Positions 27,725 to 49,904 of a DNA stretch of 64,000 bases are shown here, piece after piece. Location of the stretch: positions 1,954,390 to 2,018,389 of the forward strand of contig VWZS01000547.1 in the NCBI GenBank assembly GCA_013397075.1. The letters run 5' to 3'. The position numbers and the translations under genes were made by a program. This stretch comes from Rhabdornis inornatus. Its lineage: Eukaryota > Chordata > Aves > Passeriformes > Rhabdornithidae. Every line of letters begins with the position of its first letter. Position 1 is the stretch's first letter. Below the pieces are notes generated by a model that was not told the DNA's origin, made no database searches, and saw nothing but the letters and a program-made list of their open reading frames with translations.

Positions 27725-27772
27725 CCCCCAGAACCATCCACCAAGCCCCCAGAACCATCCACCAAACCCCCG
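27725..27772. repeat. Short tandem repeat, 21-bp unit, about 2.3 copies
   Basis: CCCCCAGAACCATCCACCAA is repeated with a 21-bp period. It lies directly beside the minus-strand CR1 fragment. Confidence 0.85.
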
Positions 27773-27809
27773 GGATGGGGACTCCATCCCCCAGACCCCT
27801 CCTGCAGGG

Positions 27810-28215
27810 CTGCACTCCAGCTTCTTGTTCCCCTCTCTGTAGGTAGATCCAGGATGACCCTGGCCCAGGAGCAGAACCCAGCATTTGTCCTGGTTAGATT
27901 TCATGAGGCTGGTGACACTCAAATCTACCAAGATCTCTCTCTGTGGACCCTCCATTCTCAAGGGACTCGAGGTCTCCTCCTGATTTAGGATCACCAGAAG
28001 CAAATCTCCCTAAGTGTGTCCAGGTCATTAATAAAAACACCCAAAAGAACTGGCCCCAAACCTGAGCACCTCCAGTCTGATGTTACCCCATGGACTCTCT
28101 GAGCTCTTTGAGCCCAGGGGTTCCCCAGGAGGCAGAGATGGAGCCACACCACAGGATGAGCTGCAGACACTGCCCTGGTGTGCACAGAGCACCAGTGGGG
28201 GCCCACAGGGGTCGA
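27810..28215 (-). mobile_element. CR1 LINE ORF2 fragment (minus strand)
   Basis: On the minus strand, 28206-27991 reads GLGPVLLGVFINDLDTL, the CR1 reverse-transcriptase phrase G-P-V-L-F-N-x-F-I-N-D-L-D. The part further left reads KCWVLLLGQGHPGSTYREGN, a decayed CR1 segment downstream of the RT core. The active-site aspartate pair region is lost in deletions. Inactive. Confidence 0.75.
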
Positions 28216-29879
28216 CTCAGGGCAACAAACACCTGGGTAGGTGTGCTGTACATCAGTATTTCAAGTGTGGGCTAAATTAAATACAGCTCATTAGTTAGGG
28301 CTCTCTGCTGCCTCAGACTGTGGGTCAGGTTTACCTCATCTAGTTCTTCCAAACTCAAACCATTCCATCATTCTCTCATCATAGACACTGCTGGCTTGAG
28401 AAAATGAGGGAGAATCCTTTCTAAACCCTGCTGTATCTCAGAACAACACTCTTGCTCTCTCTCACTTGCATTCCTTTTTGGAAGAGTGTGCCAGTTGCCT
28501 GATACCAAATTGACTAAGAGGAGTGAGATAAGCAGCTGTTTGCTGTTGATAGATGCAATATTGCACACACAGCCACTGTGAGCAATTAAAAGCTTTATTT
28601 ATTGCTATCTCTGTGGTGTGGTTTAAGAACTCAAAAGGTCAGCTACGGTGGCAACAACGAATAGCACATATTAATTAGATGTAATTATGTAGATGAATTC
28701 TGAGACAAAATATGAGCTGGGATCAGCATGGTCACCAAGAGGGCACTCAAATATTTGATAAAAGTGAGGCTGCATATCTGGTTTGATAAGCTGGACTGTA
28801 GGCTTTATCACACATGTGCTCTCACAGTGAGGAGAGAAGGTATTAATATAAGTGAAGCCTGTAGCAGTCTCTATGGTTACAGCTAGCATTTTCTAATATA
28901 AGCCATTGTCTTCAGATGCTTAACTTTCCATGTTTCAACTGCTTAGGCTGAAATTTTCCATCACTGCTCATTGTTTCCAGGTGAATTCTCTAGCAATCAG
29001 GTTAGCAAATGTACTGGAGAATTCGAGCAGATTCTCATGCTGAAGCAGCAATTGGAAATTGGGCAGGGACTCAATCTTATCATCTGTTCCCATCCTCTCC
29101 AATTTACCCCATGGCTTGGTGACTTTCAAAGACTCAGCAGATCCTGCTGGAGGTTTTGTGCTGGAGCTGCCAAAGGTGACATCTGGAGGAGCATCAGTCC
29201 CTGCTGGGCACTGCCCTGTGCTCCCAGAGCCATGCCCTGAGCTCTGCCCCCAGTCCTGCAGAGCTCAGACACAGCCCTGACTCTCAGGGCTGCACCCAGG
29301 GCTGAGCAAACTCCAGCCAGGCTGAGTTTTGCATCTGCAGCTCCTCAGCTGAGCATGTTGCAAACATCTGGGCCCAGCTTGCTGTAATTGTGGCAGTGTC
29401 TGTGTCAGTCCCAGGGGCACAAACCCTGTGGGGTGGATCCAAACACCCCGAGCCAGAACTGCCATCCTGCAGGGCTCCAGCTTCTCAGAACAGCCCCCAA
29501 CTCCAGGCTGTGGCAAGAATTTTAAAACATGGACTGAGTACATTTTCTTTGTGGAAAAGAGGCATCCAAGCCTGTCCAGCTCCCAGCAGCACACAGACAG
29601 TCAGGTATCCTGTGCCATCACCTCCCTGCCTGCTGGATTGTGCTCATCTAAACTGTGCCACAGGTGGGAAAATTAATTCTGTGAGCTGTGCCTTGGCTCA
29701 GAGGAGCCCAGAGGTTCTCACATGTACCCACAGAGGTTCTGTAGCCAAGCTGAACAAGAACAAGCAACAGCTTGTTCCTTCTGCAGTGTCTTTACCACCC
29801 TGCCACTCTCCACATCTTCATTCACAGCTTTTTCTGTTTTTCAGAGTTTGGGCCGTGGTTTTCTGGGTTTAAACTCTGT

Positions 29880-30085
29880 GAATCACAGAATCATTAAGGC
29901 TGGAAAAGACCCACAAGATCATCAAGGCCAACCTTTTACCAAATGCCCCCATGCCCCCAAACCACATTGGGAAGTGCCACCTTTACTTGTTTTCTGAACA
30001 CTTCCAGGGATGGGGACTCCATTACTTCCCTGGGCAGACTGAGCTTAGTAACTTTTTCAGTAAAGAAATTTTTCCAAATACACAG
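29880..30085 (-). mobile_element. CR1 LINE 3' tail (minus strand)
   Basis: Reads AATCACAGAATCATTAAGGC, TGGAAAAGACC, AAGATCATCAAGGCCAACC, then CCAGGGATGGGGACTCCA and TTACTTCCCTGGGCAGACTG. This is the reverse complement of the CR1 3' end including its terminal motif. It ends about 195 bp upstream of the GSG1L exon at 30281 and is followed by a poly-A tract. Confidence 0.92.
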
Positions 30086-30280
30086 TGCATGTGATAAACA
30101 TTTAAAAAAAAAAAAAATTACAACTGAACTGACAACCTTAAAAACCAACCAAATTTTTTTAAAAAATTCCTAACACACAGTTGCTCCTAGATATTCCTGA
30201 TTTCCTAATTAATTTTTGCCAACTTTAACCTGTTGAAGGTATTCCCCAGGTGATGACTGGCTGCTGCTCTTTGCCCCCAG

Positions 30281-30433
30281 GTGTGCTGTGGCTCTCAGTG
30301 GTGTCCGAGGTGTTGTACATCATGCTGTTGGTCGTCGGGTTCAGCCTCATGTGCCTCGAGCTCTTTCATTCAAGCAGTGTCATAGATGGGCTCAAGTTAA
30401 ATGCCTTTGCTGCTGTCTTCACTGTGCTTTCAG
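30281..30433 (+). CDS. GSG1L: GSG1L exon: TM2 and start of TM3
   Basis: A 153-bp exon bordered by TTGCCCCCAG and GTATGA. It reads VLWLSVVSEVLYIMLLVV, then a Cys/Leu-rich membrane segment, a short loop with HSSSVIDGLKLN, and the start of the next hydrophobic segment (AFAAVFTVLS). These are TM2, the short cytoplasmic loop and the beginning of TM3 of GSG1L. The SVVSEVLYI and VIDGLKLNAFAAVFTVLS stretches separate it from the paralogue GSG1. Both ends are phase 1, so this exon could be skipped without breaking the frame, but skipping would remove TM2. CpG content is higher than in the flanking intron, as expected for constrained coding sequence. A CR1 fragment ends about 195 bp upstream. Confidence 0.96.
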
Positions 30434-39395
<8,962 letters not shown>

Positions 39396-39563
39396 TCTGG
39401 CGTGGGGCTCCTTCACCTGCTGCATGGCTGCCTCTGTCACCACCCTCAACTCCTACACTAAGACTGTCATTGAGTTCAGACACAAGCGCAAAATCTTTGA
39501 GCAGGGCTTTCGAGAAGAGCAGAACTTCCTAGACCAGGAAGCCATCAAGTACTTCAGAGAAAG
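39396..39563 (+). CDS. GSG1L: GSG1L exon: TM4 and membrane-proximal cytoplasmic tail
   Basis: A 168-bp exon with acceptor TCTCTCTCCACAG and donor AAAG|GTCAGT. After completing the split Cys it reads LAWGSFTCCMAASVTTLNSY (TM4), then TKTVIEFRHKRKIFEQG and FREEQNFLDQEAIKYFRE, ending with AG of an Arg codon. The basic RHKRK cluster and the EAIKYFRER segment are typical of the GSG1L tail. Compared with the human protein, the differences I can recall are few and lie just before EAIKYF. The exon ends in phase 2. In mammals about 55 more residues follow from a later exon. Here the nearest phase-compatible, strongly spliced open exon I see is at 51267. Reading past the donor stays open to 39924, but that extension has no family resemblance and is probably intronic. 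Confidence 0.95.
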
Positions 39564-42500
39564 GTCAGTGCAGCCAGTCACTCCATCAGGGGAGGTTTCC
39601 ATGGGCTCTGCTGGTTTCAGAAAGCCCAGGCTCTCACCCACTGCAGCACTCGTGGGTGAAGCCTCTGAGACACCTGGGAAAGGTGTGTGTGAAAGGCAAA
39701 TGCAAAATGTTCTCCTTGATTTGCTATTTCTTCAATTTTGTGATGTCCCAGTGCCCACCCTTTCTCCTATACTTATTAAAATCTTTACAACATGCACCCA
39801 ATTCACAAAAAGCTGTGCTGCCAAAGTAAGCTGGTTTTCCCTCTCTAGAAAGGTAAAATTTTGGAGGTGTACCAAATGTGACATCCATCCTTTCCCAGCA
39901 CGTGCAACAGGAACCTCCCAATAATCCCAACAGCTGCTGAGGCATTTTCCAGCCACCACCAGGCCACTTTGGAGCTGCCATCTCCCACATGCCCACAATC
40001 CATCCCTGGCTGCTTTGCACAACCCATCCTCTGGAGCAAATTCACACAAATACAGCAAAACACCCACGGTGCCACCCACACAGTGCCACCCACCCTGCCA
40101 CACAGGTCCTGCATGGACTGGGGTCCTGGGGTGTCCCAAGGCCCAGGGATGCTCTGTCACCCTGCCCAGCAGCTGTGGCTGCTCCAGGAACCTCCTGGCC
40201 TCACTCTTTGGTAAGAAAGTCCAGGGTTTGTTTAAAGCTGTGGATTGTGAAGAACACACAGATCCTGGGCTCACACAGCAGGGATGGGCTCCACAGGGTG
40301 ATGGACCTTCACAGGATGGAGAGCTGAGAAGTACAGAAAATTCTCACCAAAGTCTATGGCCTGAAGCTATAAAGATATAAAGATATTTTGGGGGCAGAAA
40401 ATATAAGCAGGATGCATTGCTGTTTGTCAGACCAGTGGGGCAGTTTCTCCACGGTGGCAGAGAGTGGTTGGGAAGCTCTGAGGGCACAGAAGGTTTGGAA
40501 TGATCAGCATTTCAGCAGCAGACTGAGGAGCTCTCCTGAGAGGGCAGAATTAGGGAGCTTCCATGATTATTGCTTTTCCTTGGTTATCTCGTTTATTATT
40601 CTGTTGTTGCAGTTATCCCCCTGCTAATGTCCAAGTTTTCACTCTACCCTTCAGAGTCTGGAAAGAAAAGAGAAATGAGGCAAACCACCGTGATTTTCCT
40701 AATTTTGCATTTGGACATGACTGTGAATTCTAAAAAATTCTCTGTGGGAGAAAAGAAAGCCCAGACACAGTGAGGAGGAAGGGGTCAGCGTGTGCCTCAG
40801 GGTAAATCAGCACTCAGGGAGGGAAACCAGCTGAATTACTGAAGTGAGAATTGCAGATAAGAGCCCAGGAGAATTATAAGGAGCAGTATCTTGAGTTAGA
40901 TTGGGAAATGCTAAGGAAACTTGTTTAAGTACCACTACTGCCCTTCCTGGAACAGTAAATAGCAAAATACATGAATGGCCCAGAGGACAGGTATCTCTTT
41001 CTCTCACATGAGCATTGTGGGTTTGATTTGGGCTCCTCTTGCCCTCATAACATGACACAATTCCACCCCCAACAATTCCCTCCTTGGTCACCTCCTCCCA
41101 GCCCTTCCACACACACTTGGCACACTCAGCTCAAGCATGTGGTGTTCCCTGACTTCATGATTATGGCTTTTTTTATATCACATTATTTTAATTGTTGTAT
41201 CTGAATACATAAAAGGAAGCCCAGAGACAGTGTTACCATGGGATCATTCTGGAGATTTAAAGCTGTGCAGCAATATACAAAATTTTTAATTTTTAAAGTG
41301 ATCATATTCATGCTCAGCTTCACTGCTGTGCCCTGGGAATGCTCTGCCTGCAGGGGTCCAGGGACTGTCCATTAGCACCACCCTGCTGGGCACATTGTGG
41401 GTGCCCCCAGTCCCACACAACTTCCCTGAGCTCCCATCTGCCTTTGCACAAATAGAAAATAAAATAAATCCTCTTTCCTTCCTGTGCACACACCCAGGGA
41501 TACTTCACATTCCCTCCTACTCCTCCACCTCCATGTTCCTTTTCATACCTCATGAATAAAACCCTCCAGCCTTTCTTCCTTCCAGCTACTTTGCACATAT
41601 CCTCACCCTCTTTGCCTGTTCCTTTGGCTCAGTGCAGAGCCAGCACTCCCTGGAGCACACATCCAACCTCTGTGCTGGACAGACACTTTCCTGTATCCCT
41701 GCTGAAAATTAAAGCTTTATCATTATTCCTAACAGCTCCATTTATCATCTGGGACTCAGGGAAGGAAAGTGTCAGCCCCGTTTTGAGTGATAAAACTTTT
41801 TGGTTAGAATTTTATCCTACAGGGCCCCTGCTCCCAGGGAACAAATTTGCTTTATGAAAAGTACTGGCTGTGAAATGCTGCTAATCCTCCACGTGTTTTC
41901 TCAACTATATCATTGTATTGTGCTTCATTTTAATTGCATGCAACTGCATATAACAGCAGAAGATTTGCTGGAAATGTGGATGTGAGAGCTGAAATGGTTC
42001 CTTGAGAGCTGCCAGTTGAACAGCTATGCTCCTGTCCCCAGCAGAGCAGGAGGTGCAGGGGATGAGCCCCATCATCCATCCCGTGTTTGCTGTGCTGATC
42101 CCCCTCCAGCAGCTCCCATCCCTTCCCCTTGCACAGCAGCCTCGCCCTCTGTGCCCCTGCTGCTCCTTGACTTCAGCATCCACATCCCAAGGGCAGCCTC
42201 TGCTCTGAAGAACGTGGGCAAGGCCTTTAACACCACATGAATGTCTGTGTACACTCCAAATTCTGCTGCACAGCCTGGTTTGACTCCAGCACAAGGAGTT
42301 ACCCAGCCCTCAGGCAGTCACACTGAGCACCCCCAAAATCCTCTGCCTCCCTGCACCCCAAGGCTCGAGCATCTCACTCCTCCTGACACTGCTGAAAAAT
42401 CAGAGATTCATGGTGTTACATACAATTATGTCCTATATTATAGGCCTGGGATACTTTTAAAAGTCCAGACAAAACAGACCCTGTAGTTCACACTATAAAA

Positions 42501-45500
42501 TCAAAAGATACCAGAACTCTTCAGCTACAATAGGTACAATAGCCCTCAGGGTAACTCTAAGAAAACCAGGTCAATTATACAGACTTGGAGGTATTATTCA
42601 TGCTTTAAGTGTTCTATAAAATTGTCAGAATTATCTGCAAAGTCAGCTTTCAGTCTTTGTCCTTTTTTCTTGTTTTCCTTTGAAATGAATATTTGTCTAT
42701 AACTTTTGCTCATCTTTTTCATTTTTCAGTTCCTTGGGTGTCAGTTCATAACCAGTATCTCTCTTCCATCCTCCTGAGTTTCTCTTTCTGCTCTGTCTCA
42801 CATGAATACTCTTGCCCCATGTGGTCATGAGCACAGTCCCTCATCTGTGGTTTACCCCAGGCAGCAGAGGAGGAGCCCTCACTGCCCTCCTGCTTCCTTC
42901 CTTCCTGCTCTGAGCATCCCTCCAGAACAGCCAAAGGGACAGGGATTCTTTGTTCTCTCCCATAAAGTCTGATAATCTTTCTGACAACAGCTGCAGGAAT
43001 GGTGACAGAACTTCTTCTCTTCCCTTGCCCAGCTGTTCAGTAGCTGCTGTTTTAGCAGCTTTAGCTCTCCCATGCTGTTTTGGCAGCTTTGTCCCTATGG
43101 CTGTGTAATAATTAAGATGCATTCACAAGAATTCTGCTCATTTAAATCAACCAGCTCCACCAACACCATCATCACATCCATCCAGGCAAGGGCGAGCACA
43201 GCCAGCTTACCCAGGCTCAATGTCTTTCCCAAGTTTGTTCTCAGCTTCTTGCCTTCTTTTTTTCCATATATTTAAAAACACCTTTCAGGCACCCTCCCCA
43301 ATACACCTTTCCCTTCTCCCAGGATTCTGGTGGATTTTGCTTTCAGGTAAAGAATGAAAACTTTGCTCCCTTGGTCTGCTGGAGGCAGGGCAGGAACTGC
43401 TGGTGGGGCAGAGGGAGCCCCCTGGGCAAGGGGCACAGCTGCAGGGACAAGGACAGGAACAGCTCCAGGGAGGACAAGGGGATGTGCAGGCTTGGGGTGA
43501 AGGCAGCTGAGGACTGAAGGTGAGGGATACGGGGCCTGAAAGGGTGGAAATCAAATCCAAGAGAGATTGATCAGATCCAAGTGGAGAGCTCATCACTGCC
43601 TCAGGCAAGGAATGAAAAGTTTATGAAGTGATGTGAGGGAACTGGAATTACCCATGGCCCTCTTTTAGTGAGGACAAGAGCAGCTTTTGGACGTGCACCC
43701 AGGCTGGAGAGGGGTGCAGAGTCCCACTGGAGCTGAGGCCATGCAGAGAGGGGTCAGGGGATTGATTATCCCACCCTGTGGGAGGGGCGATCAGAGATCA
43801 GCACAGCCCTGTCTCAGTCTGGTACCCAGCCTTGTGCTCCCTGTGAAGCAAATCTCACTTGGCTGTTAAACCAACACGTTTAGCAAGTAAATCTGGAAGA
43901 TTCAGCCGCCCCCAGCTCACCCATCCGTAGCACAGCATTTGCAGCTGTCCATCAACACCCATTGTGCCATTGCAGCTGATTTCACATTTTTCTTGCTGAC
44001 TGGGCCCTTACTCTGATCTGCAACACCAACCTAAGCAGGCAGATGCTACTGGTGAAATTCTGGAGTGAGCTGAGTTCAAACTGCCATTGAGAGCAGTGCA
44101 GACAAAATGTCTCTGCAGGGACAGAAAATGTAGTTTTAAGTGCTAGGAGCAGTTTGAAACAGACAGCAGGACCAAAGCTATTGCAGAGCTAATAAATCAG
44201 GACTATTCCCAACACTGTGAGAACCAGAACTTTTCAAATCATCATTCACGTGCTATTTTTTCCCTTTTTGCACATTTTTGTAATGTATGATACTCACAGC
44301 TTGCTTCCTCTAAGTCCATTGTGCTCGTGTCAGATGTGCAGATCATACCAATGCCTTCCAAAGACATGCCAACCTTTTGCTCTTGGTCAGCCAGGTACCT
44401 GAACAGGGCTTCAGTTGCTGACCTAATGTACCTCCCATTGGCAGAGCCAGTAGCTCTTCACACAGACATCAATATTTCCAATCCTCCTATTCCCCTTTCA
44501 TCAGTGCACAGGAGTGAGTGCAAGGCGGATTTGTTCTGTACTTTATTCTGCAACGCAGGAAGCTTTATCCACAGAGCTGCTCCTTCTGGAAATCACATGG
44601 AGTGGCACTAAAGCAGTGCAGCAGCAGCAGCACCATCCCCTCTCCCAACACACATGTACTGCACAATGCTGCTGGGCCCCAGTGCTTAGATCCATCCTGA
44701 AGAGGGGAAGAGTGGAGAGATGCAGCCCTGAGCCGCTCATTTCTATTCCCCATGGCCTCTTTGCATGAGCTTTCCCCAAGAGGGGCAAAGCCAGGGGAAC
44801 CAAGTCCTTCCTGAGCCCATCAGGATGTCCATGGTGGGCCTGGCAATAGATGGAGGAGCCCAGGTACGTTGGACTCTTGTTGGTTTTGACCCTTCCATTT
44901 GTGTACATTTGGGAGCAGCCTTTGTTTCTGTTAAAGGTGCTACTTCTATATTCTCTTTTCCAGGACTGAGGAGGAGAGGGCTGAGGCTGGGGACCTGAGG
45001 TTACAGTGCCTCCATAGCTGCTCCCCAAATAGTAAGTGACCATGGCTCAAATGGCTTGTACTGTCCCCACGCTGGCTCCCCGGGGCCCAGAATGAGGTCT
45101 GGAGTAGGAAGATTTGGGAATAGAGGTTTGTGGCTTTCCCAGAGAGCATTGCCCAAGAGATAACCAACCAGCATCAGAACAGTACAGAATTCTCCAGCAT
45201 TCAATTAAGGATGTGCACATATCCTATAATTTTGTGTTATCTCAAGAAGCTGTGACTTCATAGTAGTTTAAAAATATGCTCTAATTTACACCTGTATAAC
45301 TTTCATTATCACTACCTTTTTTCATCTATATTTATCACCAATTCATGATGATGCATGCTATTGAATATAAAAATGATTGAAAGCAGCTTTGGTAGACAAT
45401 AACGTTAGTAGAATTAATTCCATTTCTTGCACTTTCTATGGAAATTGCTGTGCTTTTATTCAGTGTTTGCAAAAGCTCTTGCTTTAAGCTATGGGAATCA

Positions 45501-48500
45501 GTGGTTCAATGTGCAGAGCAATGTTGGAGCATGGCTCCTGCCCTGCTCTGAATACTATACTTTTTCTTTACTCTCCAGGAAAGATGTGTGCAGTTTCATG
45601 CATCTATTTCCTTGGAAAGAAAGCAAGTGATCCTTCATTCAGCAGGAGGGAGCCTTGGGAGAGTGACTTGCTGGCTCTGCGCTATTAAAATTTGGAAACC
45701 TCATGGCATTTTGCTGCCTCTGTCTTGCTGAGATGCACATCTCAGCCACATACTCATGGAAGCTTGGTGTCTGTAACCCCAACCCCTGAGGGTCCTGCTC
45801 CCTCCCCAGACCTGCTGGAACAGCTCTCCAGTCCCATGTCACTGCAGGTGGTGTCCCCACAGTCATGATAGTGCTGGCACTGCTCTCCAGCTCAGTTTGT
45901 CATCAGCTCACTTGGTAACTCCTGCTCCTTGAAAATGTCATACCAGTCATGGACCTTTCCACAGGCAGATCCATGTCCTTCATTCTCACAGGCCTGAAAA
46001 TGTCTATTGGTACAAAATTGACCTGGGTCATGTTTCCTGAGAAAGTTCCTCACCTGCCAAGCTGCTGGCAGGTGCTCAAATGTACTTATTTTATTATTGA
46101 AGCCTGTCCAGAGGTCTTTGTTTCAAAGAACCAATAACAAGTCTTGACAATAGGTGTTCCAAGGAATAGGCTCTGCTGTCCTATGGCCAGCCCTGTCCCA
46201 AGTGTTTCCATTGTAAAGGACCCAGAGCTCACCCCATAGAGCGCTGACAGGGCTGGGAAAGCAAGCCCCAAATGAGAAGCCCAGAGTCAGGTTGAAGAAC
46301 AGTGGCCATGCCCCACTATTCCATCAGGCTCAGCCTCACATCCATTACCTTCTGTAATGAAATCAGATCAATGTTAATGAAGTGACAGGGGTGAAGTTGT
46401 GCTCTCAGTTCACTATTTACTTACAAATCCAATAGAAGCTGCAAAATGCTCATTATCCATGCTTATTAGGGAGGAAAAACCATTAGTTACTGCTGCTTGG
46501 GATGGCACAAAGGCTCGCAACGCTCAGATGAACCTCTCCTTCCTCAAGCAAGTCTACCAAGCCATAACTGGCCTGGGGCTGACCCCAGGATCCTCCTTGC
46601 TGCTGGTTCCAGGGTCCCACACTCCCAGTCCTTGTCACCTTCCCCATTCCAGGGGCCCGTGGCCAGCAGAGGATTGAGAACGGCGTGAGGAGGGCGTGAC
46701 TAGAGGCAGAGCAGCCACCAAGGTCACACTGACCCCGTGGGTGGTGTGGAAGAAGGGGACACATCACCTGGAACACACCAACCCAGCAGCCACCAGCAGA
46801 AGAAATGCCAGCAGGTCACTGGGAGCACTCCATGGACACTTCCCACAGGGGTGGTCCCGTGCCAGCAGGACACCAGGAAGCACGACATGGAGCTGTTCCT
46901 GCTGCTCTCCTCAAGCAGCACCTGATTCCCTGCAGGACCTGCCCTCACCCAGGAGTGCAGAGGAGGCTCCACTCTGAACCAAACTGCAGATCAGGAATGC
47001 TGGCTCATCCTCAGGCATCATGAATCTTTCTGTCCTCCCACGAAGACAAAGCAGGGCATCTGTCCTTGTTGAGAGGAGAGGATTTGGGGGAGTGTCCCTG
47101 AGCAGTGAAAGAGAAAAAGCTATAAAGAGGAGAACAAGGCTGAGCCGTTGTGGAAGACAAACACTACCTGCCCAGGTGATTTTGGAAGAGAGAATGTTGA
47201 AGGTTTTTGTGCATCGCACCAGCACTGTGGGAGCACAGGTAGCACAAAGGGCCTTATGCCAGGGCAGGATATCAAGTTCCTCTGTTGGCAAGACTGAGCT
47301 CTCACTTTTGAGAAGTGGCCTTAAATTATAAATTTTATCAAAAGCTTGAATCCAGTTCCATTGAATCCATCCAATCCAATCAATGCAGTTATTCAGTCTT
47401 GATAATTCTATATTAAACCACTTAATGTCCATCACTGAACTATATTTCTCTTTTAACAGGGTTAAAAAGAAAATTATTTTATTTCCTTTAAACCCCTTTA
47501 GCAGGGTTTAAACTTACCTGAGCTGAGAACAGCACCAGGGAGCTCTAACTTGGCATCCTCTGCTCTCCCCATGCTGCCTTCCTGTGCAAACATATGGCAC
47601 TGGCCCCTATATATCTAATACCCCTGGACATACCAAATTTAGCATTTCCAGACACTTTTAAAGTCTATTTGCTGTCATTTTTGACCTTGGAGGTCTCAAC
47701 ATTTTCTTTCAGAAGTGCAGGGCTGGGAGATCTCAATGCTCCAGCTATGTATAGCCACTGCACGAAAATACAGAAGGAGAAGTTTCACTCAGAATATTTT
47801 TGTTGTTGTTGCACAGTTATTTATTAGCAAGAAATGCTCACAGTTATTTAGGATCCAGCCAGCAATAGTCCCTGACTTCAAACATCTGTATGTCCATGCC
47901 ACTTCCACCCTTTCCTCCAGACCACAAGGCATGAACAGGAAGAGCCTGGATCCCACAGGGCAGGTGGGAGAGGTGCAGATGGTGAATGTCAAATGGGCGA
48001 GGGAGAGACAGGAGAAATATCACAAAGGACAAGGAGGGACAGGTGTGGTGGCAGAGCCAAAGAGGAGATAAATAGCCCAGAAGAGGAAGAGCTGAGCAGG
48101 AAACAGCAAATTCTTGCTGTCTGTGGCTGAAAGCCTTGGTGTTATTTGAGGCAGATAAACCCAGAGTTCAGGACACCAGCTTCTCTTGTAGAAAACTGAA
48201 AGATTATTCAAAATTAATTCAGTGTTAAAGAAATAATATGTCACTGTTTTGGCAGCGTGGGCATTTCAGAAGGGTCACCTGACAAAGAGAAGGCCTTGAA
48301 AAAAATAGTTTTATTCTCATGTCATCACCCTGTAGGCATTTCCCCTGGGTCCATCCCACAGCTCTTTTACCATCCTCCCACCTTGGCTGTCTACAGTGAG
48401 ATTTATGCAACCAATCCCTCAGTGCTTCACTCTCAAGCATAGTGTAATTATTTTCTATTCAGACAAGTTCATCAGAAGAACTGTAGGTTTAAAACATGGT

Positions 48501-48555
48501 GAAAATGATTCATAAAAAAAACCAAAAGAATATCCACTGGGTTTTTTTCCCCTCA

Positions 48556-48799
48556 GTTGTGAGCACCATGGAAGCGAAGTGGTGCTGGATGTGCAGGCAA
48601 CTTTCAAACGTCTCCAAAAAAGTGTGTAGCACCAGCTCAGCTGGAGAGGGCAAGGCACAGACGGCAGCCAAGGTCACTGTGACAACGGGGAACATGCTTT
48701 ATATGCTGAGCAGCACAGGCTGGGAGGCGGCAGACAACAAGGGCTTGACGCATTTGAAGTGTCGCTCAAAGTTGAGCCAAGGTTTCTCCTTGTGGAGGT
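48556..48799 (+). other. Unexplained CpG-bearing open segment, possible exon
   Basis: A strong acceptor-like sequence (TTTTTTTCCCCTCAG) ends at 48555. It is followed by an open frame with an ATG in a good context (GCACCATGG, ATG at 48568) running to TAG at about 48799. It reads MEAKWCWMCRQLSNVSKK and continues with CSTSSAGEGK. At least seven CpGs occur in about 230 bp of an otherwise CpG-poor region. A weak donor (TGGAG|GTAGAC) near 48797 would be phase 2 and could join to 51267. The protein matches no family I know. Alternatives are a conserved non-coding element or an old mobile fragment. A TATAAA also sits on the minus strand near 48700. Confidence 0.2.
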
Positions 48800-49904
48800 A
48801 GACAGCTGCAATCAGCTGCCTATTTCATGTCAGCATTGATTCCAACTCCAGGTCTTGCAATTCTTCCTGTAATTTATTCAGTTCATAGTGATTCACCAGA
48901 TAAAAAAATGGGTGGGGAAAAACCCCCTCTGATAAAGCACCATGGTTACAGGTCGAAGATCCAGCCTTGCTGCGCTGGCAGCAGTGGGAGTCTCGTTCCT
49001 GTCTTCAGGCAAAGCCTTGCCCACTAGGAGATCCCAAAGCTAAAGGTCTCACTTCTGTCCTCATTTACCTCTGCTAACATCCAGACTGACATTTTGCTTT
49101 AACATTGCTTCTTGAGCTACCAGTTTTTCTGCTTCTGAGATAAGGAGGATGATAAAAGTAAATGCAGTCCCGTGTGGAGCCCGTGAAAACTCAGGGGTGG
49201 AAAAGGGAAGCAAAATAAGCTGACAGTTTATAATACATTTTTTTGTTTCCTCCAGTGCACAGGTGAATTGAAAGGTTTCTTATATAAATTTCAGTGGGAT
49301 TAGTTATGAAACGTGCTTTCTGTCACTCTTTAAAATTGCATCTTTCAATAAATGCTTCATCTCCTACAGCTAATCCTGGATTTATGCAAAAAACCTCCCC
49401 AAACCACCCCCCCAAAAGCCAACCCTGTCCCACACAGCTAAACATGTGAAGTCTTTCAGACTGTATGTGCACCCAAATAGCCTTTCACTTACTGTGCAGA
49501 TCCTATTCCCCCCTAGAATGGAGGTAGGGATTGATCTCAGTTCAGTTCAGATAGTTCTACATGTGAGATATTTGAGGATAAATACATGTAATTTTATCAG
49601 CAAAAGTGCATTTTTTAAATTGCCTTAAAATGGGGTTTTCTCTTGTCTCCCACAGTCCAAAGCATGACCTTGACTCATGCAAGGAAGGGGCAGCAATCCC
49701 TCTGAGCCAAATAACTCTGATTTTCCTGTAAAAACCTTTTTATTCATCACTATAAAGTCAGTGGGAAAAGGGACAGCCCAGAGGCTCCAGTGGAAGGGAA
49801 GGATGGTGAGGTGGGACTCAGGGGAGAAAAGTGAGAGGAGAAAGGGGAACAGGAGGAGGAATAAATTATTTTCACAGTTAGGCAGAAGCAGAGAACAGCA
49901 CAGT

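Larger units (their letters stand above)
15468..30280. other. GSG1L intron, 14.8 kb
   Basis: Runs from donor GTAAGA to acceptor TTGCCCCCAG. It contains the old LINE at 20285-21090, the minus-strand CR1 pieces at 27810-28215 and 29880-30085, and the 21-bp repeat. The GC-richer block at 19080-19830 gives a 248-codon minus-strand frame with no recognisable domain. No other feature can be supported. Confidence 0.8.

Noticed and set aside
27991..28206. Minus-strand frame with GPVLLGVFINDLD, possible reverse-transcriptase gene
   Set aside because: It is a short broken piece of CR1 ORF2, annotated as a mobile element. The catalytic region is missing.
47715..48071. 118-codon + strand frame ending in a basic K/R-rich tail
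   Set aside because: No acceptor or donor in a suitable phase and no family resemblance. The basic tail comes from purine-rich sequence.
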